From Mycolicibacter sinensis (lineage in GTDB: Bacteria; Actinomycetota; Actinomycetes; Mycobacteriales; Mycobacteriaceae): a stretch of DNA of 49,435 bases. Positions within the stretch are counted from its first letter, which is position 1. Every line of letters begins with the position of its first letter. The stretch is from positions 1 to 49,435 of the forward strand of contig NZ_LZIN01000087.1 of assembly GCF_001667375.1 (NCBI RefSeq), in the 5' to 3' direction. Under the pieces are notes generated by a model. The model saw only the letters and a program-made list of their open reading frames with translations. It searched no databases and had not been told where the DNA came from. Of this stretch, positions 45,858-49,435 are shown in pieces. The position numbers and the translations under genes were made by a program.

Positions 45858-46646
45858 CTACTGCAACTGATCGCGCAGTTTCGCCAGCGATTTGGCCAGC
45901 AGACGCGAGACGTGCATCTGGGAGATGCCGACCCGTTCGGCGATCTGGGTCTGGGTCATCGATTCGAAGAACCGCAGCACCAGCACCGTACGTTCCCGTT
46001 CCGGAAGCGCATTGAGCAAGGGCCGCAACGCCTCTCGATCCTCGATCCGGTCCAGCCCGGTGTCGCTGTCGCCGAGGGTGTCGGCAATCGAACGGACGTC
46101 GTCCTCGTCGGAGCTGCCGCCGCTGTCGATGGACAAGGTGTTGTAGGAACTGCCCGCCACCAGACCTTCGACCACCTCTTCGCGGCTCAACTCCAGATCA
46201 CGGGCCAGTTCGGAGGCGGTCGGCGCCCGGCCCAGCCGCTGCGACAGGTCCGCGGTGGCTGCGCCGAGCCGCAGGTGCAGCTCCTTGAGACGCCGGGGCA
46301 CCTTGACCGACCAGCTGTTGTCCCGGAAATGCCGGCGGACTTCGCCCATGATTGTCGGGACCGCGAAAGAGACGAAATCCGAGCCGGTTTCGACGTCGAA
46401 GCGGGTTACGGCGTTGACCAGACCGACCCGGGCGACCTGGACCAGGTCATCGCGCTGCTCGCCGCGTCCCTCGAACCGGCGGGCGATGTGGTCGGCCAGT
46501 GGTAGGCACCGCTCCACGATCTTGTCCTTGCGGGTACGGAAGTCGGTGGTGTCGGCGTCGTACTTCGCGAGCTCGCGGAACATGTCGCCGACATCGGAGT
46601 ACTCCGACCCTGATTGTGAACCGCTACCGGCGGCGCGTGGGCTCAC
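45858..46646 (-). CDS. sigF: RNA polymerase sigma factor SigF
   Basis: A 262-residue SigB/SigF-type stress sigma factor, the same size as M. tuberculosis SigF. Region 2 includes GEQRDDLVQVARVGLVNAVT and the -10-recognition stretch FDVETGSDFVSFAVPTIMGE followed by VRRHFRDNSWSVKVPRRLKE. Region 3 is at about 120-185 and region 4 carries PERERTVLVLRFFESMTQTQ with helix-turn-helix IAERVGISQMHVSRLLAKSL. It directs RNA polymerase to GTTT-N15-17-GGGTA promoters, of which this window holds many. The GTG start overlaps the rsbW stop (GTGA), the conserved arrangement, tying SigF synthesis to that of its inhibitor. Confidence 0.95.
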   Translation of the reverse strand: MSPRAAGSGSQSGSEYSDVGDMFRELAKYDADTTDFRTRKDKIVERCLPLADHIARRFEGRGEQRDDLVQVARVGLVNAVTRFDVETGSDFVSFAVPTIMGEVRRHFRDNSWSVKVPRRLKELHLRLGAATADLSQRLGRAPTASELARDLELSREEVVEGLVAGSSYNTLSIDSGGSSDEDDVRSIADTLGDSDTGLDRIEDREALRPLLNALPERERTVLVLRFFESMTQTQIAERVGISQMHVSRLLAKSLAKLRDQLQ

Positions 46647-47080
46647 GTCCTGGTTTCCGCCCGCCGGGTCGTCAATGTCACTCCGAATACCTCACCAGCG
46701 CCGTCGGACTGCGGGCCGTCACGGAACGTCTGCACGTCATCCACGAGCGAGGTGAGTACGTGCCAGCTGAAGCTGCCCGGGGTCAGCACGTCTGCGGCCC
46801 CGCCGGCGGCCGACGCCTCGACCGTCACGGCGTCGTCCTGGGGGTCGATGACGACCTTCAGCGTCGCGCCCGCGGCCGCGCAGCGGATCAGCTGCGTGCA
46901 CAGCTCGTCGATCGCCAGCCGCAGGTCGGCCACCGTATCGACGTTGAGATCCTCGTAGGTCGCGATCGCACCGACCAGCATGCGCACCACGGCCAGACTC
47001 TCCAGCCTGGGCGTCACCCGCAATTCGACGGCTCGCTCGCTGCACGACCGTGAGGTCCGGTCGCTGTGGATTTCGGTCAT
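46643..47080 (-). CDS. rsbW: Anti-sigma-F factor RsbW (UsfX)
   Basis: A 145-residue protein, the same length as M. tuberculosis RsbW/UsfX. It has an ATPase fold of the GHKL type with the N-box LRLAIDELCTQLI and C-terminal PGSFSWHVLTSLVDDVQTF, both diagnostic of this antagonist. It binds SigF and keeps it inactive until an anti-anti-sigma protein intervenes. GGAGG lies 4 nt before ATG 47080. Transcription probably starts at the SigF-like box 47188-47213, giving autoregulation. The chaB gene that precedes rsbW in M. smegmatis is not found here. Confidence 0.93.
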   Translation of the reverse strand: MTEIHSDRTSRSCSERAVELRVTPRLESLAVVRMLVGAIATYEDLNVDTVADLRLAIDELCTQLIRCAAAGATLKVVIDPQDDAVTVEASAAGGAADVLTPGSFSWHVLTSLVDDVQTFRDGPQSDGAGEVFGVTLTTRRAETRT

Positions 47081-47187
47081 AGAGCCTCCCGGCGATGTCG
47101 GACCGAGACTACCGCTGCGCACAGGTGGACGATTCACGCCATCAAGACCGCATAGTCGGCCGCCGAGAGGTTCGTCACGCGCATCCT

Positions 47188-47213
47188 GTACCCGGTCGCC
47201 GGGCAACTCAACC
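47188..47213 (-). promoter_or_regulatory. SigF-like autoregulatory promoter of rsbW-sigF
   Basis: Minus strand GGTTG (47213-47209), 15 nt, GGGTAC (47193-47188): one -35 mismatch. The leader would be ~100 nt before rsbW ATG 47080. Self-control of the usfX-sigF operon by SigF is established in mycobacteria. Confidence 0.6.
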
Positions 47214-47238
47214 ATCGATTTCGGCACCAGCGACCAAA

Positions 47239-47265
47239 CGGCCCGGCCGGAAACCGGCCGGGCCG
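47239..47265 (-). terminator. Strong hairpin between usfY and rsbW
   Basis: CGGCCCGGCCGG (47239-47250), AAA loop, CCGGCCGGGCCG (47254-47265): a perfect 12-bp stem followed on the minus strand by TTTGGTC. It lies 18 nt past the usfY stop codon and just upstream of the rsbW promoter, so it likely insulates the two units. Confidence 0.65.
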
Positions 47266-47283
47266 CTCGGTCTGCTGCAGCAA

Positions 47284-47595
47284 TCAGCTGGCAGCACGCT
47301 GCCGCGGCAGCTCCGGGTGCGCTCGGTGCCACTCCTGGTTCACCTTGCCGATCCGCCGGTGCTCGAACAGCAGCCACAGCCCGCCCAGCGCGGCGGCGAG
47401 CACCGCGAAAGCCGCCACGGCCGCGCCCTGGCGGTCGTTGCCGGTGGCGAAGGCGGTGAGCGAGCCGGCCCCGGCGACCATGCTGACCACCAGCAGGCTG
47501 TAACCCGGCCAACCCATGACGTCGATCACGGCACGGCCGGCATGCGGTCGGGTCGTCCGGACATGGTCAACGGGGTCATGAAACGTGTCACCCAT
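47284..47595 (-). CDS. usfY: UsfY family membrane protein
   Basis: A 103-residue protein with the UsfY signature DTFHDPVDHVRTTRPHAG near the N-terminus, two transmembrane helices (about 28-50 and 56-78) and the tail FEHRRIGKVNQEWHRAHPEL. Located upstream of rsbW-sigF in the same direction, as Rv3288c is in M. tuberculosis. Function is unknown. ATG 47595 (GAAAGGA 8 nt upstream) is preferred to ATG 47604. Confidence 0.85.
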   Translation of the reverse strand: MGDTFHDPVDHVRTTRPHAGRAVIDVMGWPGYSLLVVSMVAGAGSLTAFATGNDRQGAAVAAFAVLAAALGGLWLLFEHRRIGKVNQEWHRAHPELPRQRAAS

Positions 47596-47773
47596 TGCTT
47601 GCATCCTTTCGTGAATCGTCCGGCCAATCCGGAGGCCGCGCCGGGACGCCTGTCGATGATGTGGCGAACCTGTCCGCTACCAAAACCAGGGTAGGGCGAT
47701 GTGATCTGGATTACGTGCGGCTTACAGGATGTTCACAGTGACACGGCAGCGATACCGATGCAAACAGCTCTGA

Positions 47774-48148
47774 TCAGGCCGTACCGCTGACCGGCCCCGC
47801 GCTCATAATCAGTACGAGAAGCATCAACGACAGCAGAAACCAGCCGGCGCCCTGCCATCCCCACCAGGTGCCCCGGGCCCGCCATACCCGGTAGGTGCGC
47901 AGGAAGGCCCGCACTCCGCCGACGGCGAAGATCGCCGGCCCGCCCGCGGCCAGCAGGGCCCGGTAGGGCCTGCCGCACGCCACCGTTTCGGCGGCCGCGT
48001 CACAGGAACTGGCCCACCACGCCGCCAGCAAGACGAACGCCACCCCGATGGCGGTGATCACGCCGGCAAACCTGATCGCCGAGCGAACCTCATCGTCCTC
48101 TTGGCCCAGCCGGTCGCCACCGGGGCGCGGTTGCATGCTGTGTCCCAT
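47774..48148 (-). CDS. Transmembrane protein, Rv3289c homologue
   Basis: A 124-residue membrane protein: QEDDEVRSAIRFAGVITAIG starts helix 1 (about 22-45), followed by a loop with two cysteines (SCDAAAETVACGRPY), then helices at about 65-85 and 98-118 (GTWWGWQGAGWFLLSLMLLV). Position and sequence match Rv3289c of the M. tuberculosis sigF locus. The function is unknown. GGGAG lies 2 nt before ATG 48148. The 178-nt gap to usfY has no clear SigF-type box. Confidence 0.8.
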   Translation of the reverse strand: MGHSMQPRPGGDRLGQEDDEVRSAIRFAGVITAIGVAFVLLAAWWASSCDAAAETVACGRPYRALLAAGGPAIFAVGGVRAFLRTYRVWRARGTWWGWQGAGWFLLSLMLLVLIMSAGPVSGTA

Positions 48149-48195
48149 GTCTCCCACCGTCCGCGCTGATCGGCTCTGGGTCAAGGCGTTTCGAG

Positions 48196-48221
48196 GTTTG
48201 GGCGGCCGGGCGCGAGGGAAA
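48196..48221 (+). promoter_or_regulatory. Possible SigF-like promoter for the CsbD gene
   Basis: Plus strand GTTT (48196-48199), 16 nt, GGGAAA (48216-48221), about 70 nt before ATG 48291. The -10 differs from GGGTA at the fourth base, as at 4173. Confidence 0.35.
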
Positions 48222-48290
48222 CCTTGGGGGTGTGGCGGGCCTACAGAGGCACAGGGCCTGCCACATCCACGAAATCCAGGGAGGGATTTT

Positions 48291-48530
48291 ATGTCTGACG
48301 ACAAGAAGAGCGGCCCCGAGGAAGGCATCCGCGGTACGGTCGAGGGTGTCAAGGGCAAGGCCAAGGAAGCCCTCGGCACTGTGATCGGCAACGACGAGAT
48401 GGCCCGCGAGGGCGAGGCGCAGCAGGACAAGGGCGAAGCGCAGCGCGACGCCGCCAAGCGCGAGGCCGAGGCCGAATCGGCCCGGGCCGGTGCGGATGCG
48501 GCCGAGGCGCGCCAGCAGTCCCACCAGTAG
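48291..48530 (+). CDS. CsbD-family stress protein
   Basis: A 79-residue, highly charged protein of the CsbD type: EEGIRGTVEGVKGKAKEALG followed by KGEAQRDAAKREAEAESARA. The repeated glutamate/lysine/alanine pattern gives amphipathic or disordered helices. CsbD is a general-stress protein of unknown mechanism; in Bacillus it is controlled by SigB, the SigF counterpart. GGGAGGG lies 5 nt before ATG 48291. A strong terminator follows. Confidence 0.9.
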   Translation: MSDDKKSGPEEGIRGTVEGVKGKAKEALGTVIGNDEMAREGEAQQDKGEAQRDAAKREAEAESARAGADAAEARQQSHQ

Positions 48531-48542
48531 CCCGATGGAGAT

Positions 48543-48571
48543 AGGCCCGGCCCGCCGCGCGGGCCGGGCCT
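48543..48571 (+). terminator. Strong hairpin after the CsbD gene
   Basis: AGGCCCGGCCCG (48543-48554), CCGCG loop, CGGGCCGGGCCT (48560-48571): a perfect 12-bp stem 12 nt after the CsbD stop codon. There is no U-tract, as is common for mycobacterial terminators. Confidence 0.65.
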
Positions 48572-48582
48572 GTCGCTGTGCG

Positions 48583-48607
48583 GTTACCCGCCCCGCGTAG
48601 CGGGTAA
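48583..48607 (+). promoter_or_regulatory. Palindromic SigF-like promoter before the GlnR-like regulator
   Basis: Plus strand GTTA (48583-48586), 15 nt, GGGTAA (48602-48607). It contains the perfect inverted repeat TTACCCGC-N8-GCGGGTAA (48584-48607). ATG 48657 lies 49 nt further on, so this message would have a leader. Confidence 0.5.
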
Positions 48608-48656
48608 TAGTGCGGTAATAGGCACCGAGGGGTAGTCCGAGGGCGGGAGTCAGGTG

Positions 48657-49337
48657 ATGGACGTTCTGTTACTGACCGACCGGGACGAGTTCGAACAGTC
48701 CCTGTCGGCGCTACGCGTCTTCGGACACGCGGTCGCTCGCGGGCCGCTGGTCATCGCCACCCGGGCCGACTGCCGCGGCGCCACCGCCGTGTTGGTGGAC
48801 GGGTGTACCGATCTGACGGCCGCCCGCGCGACCTGTCTGCGCTTGTGCAGCTGGGAGCCGTTGGCCGCCGTGCTGGTCGTGGTGAGCGCCGAAGACTTCG
48901 TCGCGGTGGACCTCGACTGGCAGGTCGACGATGTGCTGGTCTCAACCGCGGGGCCGGCCGAGGCGCATGCGCGACTGCGGTTGGCGCTGGCACGGCGACG
49001 CGAATCGCTTCACAGCGCAGTGCGATTCGGTGACCTCGTCATCCACCCCGAGAGCTACACCGCGTCGCTGTCGAACCGCGAACTCGACCTCACCCTCACT
49101 GAGTTCAAGCTGCTCAACTTTCTGGTGCAGCACGCGGGCCACGCGTTCACGCGCACCAGGCTGCTGCGCGAGGTCTGGGGCGGTGAAGGCAGCCGCCGCA
49201 AGGTCGACGTCCACGTCCAGCGGCTGCGCGCCAAACTCGGCGCCGACCACGAGTCGATCGTCGACACCGTGCGCGGCGTCGGCTACATGACACCGGAGTC
49301 ACCTCAACCGCAACCGCAGTGGGCTATCGCCAACTGA
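48657..49337 (+). CDS. Winged-helix response regulator, GlnR-like
   Basis: A 226-residue transcription factor of the OmpR/PhoB class. The N-terminal receiver-like domain (~1-115) has a conserved VLVDGCTDL strand with Asp near residue 48, but lacks the usual acidic pair after the first strand (VLLLTDRDEFEQS) and a clear Lys, as in GlnR-type atypical receivers. The C-terminal winged helix (~120-215) includes LDLTLTEFKLLNFLVQHAG, FTRTRLLREVWGG and VDVHVQRLRAKLG. Regulation of nitrogen or stress genes is possible. No partner kinase gene is seen. ATG 48657 follows GGGAG; GTG 48654 is possible. Confidence 0.8.
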   Translation: MDVLLLTDRDEFEQSLSALRVFGHAVARGPLVIATRADCRGATAVLVDGCTDLTAARATCLRLCSWEPLAAVLVVVSAEDFVAVDLDWQVDDVLVSTAGPAEAHARLRLALARRRESLHSAVRFGDLVIHPESYTASLSNRELDLTLTEFKLLNFLVQHAGHAFTRTRLLREVWGGEGSRRKVDVHVQRLRAKLGADHESIVDTVRGVGYMTPESPQPQPQWAIAN

Positions 49338-49390
49338 AGCCGATTGATGCCACCGGAAACCACCTGAAGCCGACGGAGAGCGCCACGGAC

Positions 49391-49435
49391 ATGACAGAAC
49401 CACCCCAAGTGGACCCCGAGACCAACACCACCGCC
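49391..49435 (+). CDS. N-terminal fragment of the next gene (runs off the window)
   Basis: An ATG at 49391 begins MTEPPQVDPETNTTA and stays open to the window edge. GGAGAG lies 11 nt upstream. Fifteen residues are too few to identify the product. Confidence 0.4.
   Translation, partial: MTEPPQVDPETNTTA

Noticed and set aside
47596..47773. A SigF promoter for usfY (minus-strand GGTTTT near 47686)
   Set aside because: No GGGTA follows at 15-17 nt; expression may come from read-through of the upstream membrane-protein gene or another sigma factor.
1..49435. Mobile elements or prophage as the cause of the gene deletions
   Set aside because: No transposase, integrase, terminal inverted repeats or target duplications were seen near any of the five junctions.
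1..49435. tRNA, rRNA, CRISPR arrays or other structured RNA genes
   Set aside because: No cloverleaf, rRNA-like stretch or regularly spaced repeats were found; the only tandem repeat is the coding heptad repeat at 8410-8493.

Overview
This window is chromosomal DNA of a mycobacterium or very close relative. The base composition is high GC, roughly two thirds. The genes include an antigen 85 mycolyltransferase, an MPT63-type secreted antigen, a UmaA/CmaA-type mycolic acid methyltransferase, two cutinases, an Rv0203-like hemophore, the covalent uracil-DNA glycosylase UdgX, and the locus sigF-rsbW-usfY followed by the homologue of the M. tuberculosis transmembrane protein Rv3289c. No rRNA, tRNA, CRISPR array, insertion sequence or prophage was seen. 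Coding density is high, with many ATGA, GTGA and TAGTG overlaps.

Layout. 0.1-4.1 kb: a minus-strand operon for a membrane protein, a gluconate-dehydrogenase-type subunit 3, a GMC flavoprotein and an SDR. 4.2-6.8 kb: two small membrane proteins, a MEDS-ATPase signalling protein and a mycolate methyltransferase. 6.8-8.8 kb: a heat-shock cluster (J-domain protein, Hsp18, HspR-like MerR regulator). 8.8-16.9 kb: CDGSH/HemK-like pair, enolase-superfamily enzyme, pyruvate-oxidase-like ThDP enzyme, a decayed FAD/Fe-S lactate-dehydrogenase-type gene, UdgX, a carbamoyltransferase remnant, a sugar epimerase and the MPT63 protein. 17-22.6 kb: PAS-ANTAR, STAS-ATPase and GAF-ANTAR regulators, two glycosyltransferases and a stand-alone STAS protein. 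22.6-28.8 kb: MFS transporter, internally deleted lactate 2-monooxygenase, cutinase, antigen 85, metallo-beta-lactamase-fold hydrolase, PLP decarboxylase. 28.8-38 kb: molybdopterin oxidoreductase pair, PfpI protein, lipoprotein, then a probable operon for a membrane redox assembly (Rieske, 4-TM protein, cytochrome b/Moco fusion, zinc ribbon) behind a hemophore and a DUF1360 protein. 38-49.4 kb: cutinase, GH15 enzyme, formaldehyde-dehydrogenase-type enzyme, decayed Mn-catalase, hemerythrin, FAD-Rieske oxidoreductase, a broken pyridoxamine-oxidase-fold gene, DUF2795 protein, sigF locus, CsbD and a GlnR-like regulator.

Main theme. The window looks like a SigF stress island. Reading both strands I found twelve exact matches to the mycobacterial SigF promoter (GTTT, 15-16 nt, GGGTA), nearly all just upstream of genes, where roughly 0.3 would be expected by chance at about 67% GC. 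About ten near matches sit in equivalent places. In many of them the -10 element ends only 9-11 nt before the start codon, which predicts leaderless mRNAs. The promoter targets are redox, detoxification, envelope and DNA-repair genes. SigF, its antagonist RsbW and several candidate partner-switching proteins (STAS, HATPase, ANTAR) are encoded among them.

Second theme. At least five genes have lost their middle part or reading frame but keep recognisable ends: the FAD/Fe-S oxidoreductase, carbamoyltransferase, lactate 2-monooxygenase, Mn-catalase and pyridoxamine-oxidase-fold gene. Some junctions suggest deletion between short direct repeats. No mobile element is nearby. Loss of both lactate-oxidising enzymes suggests ongoing trimming of this accessory stress region.
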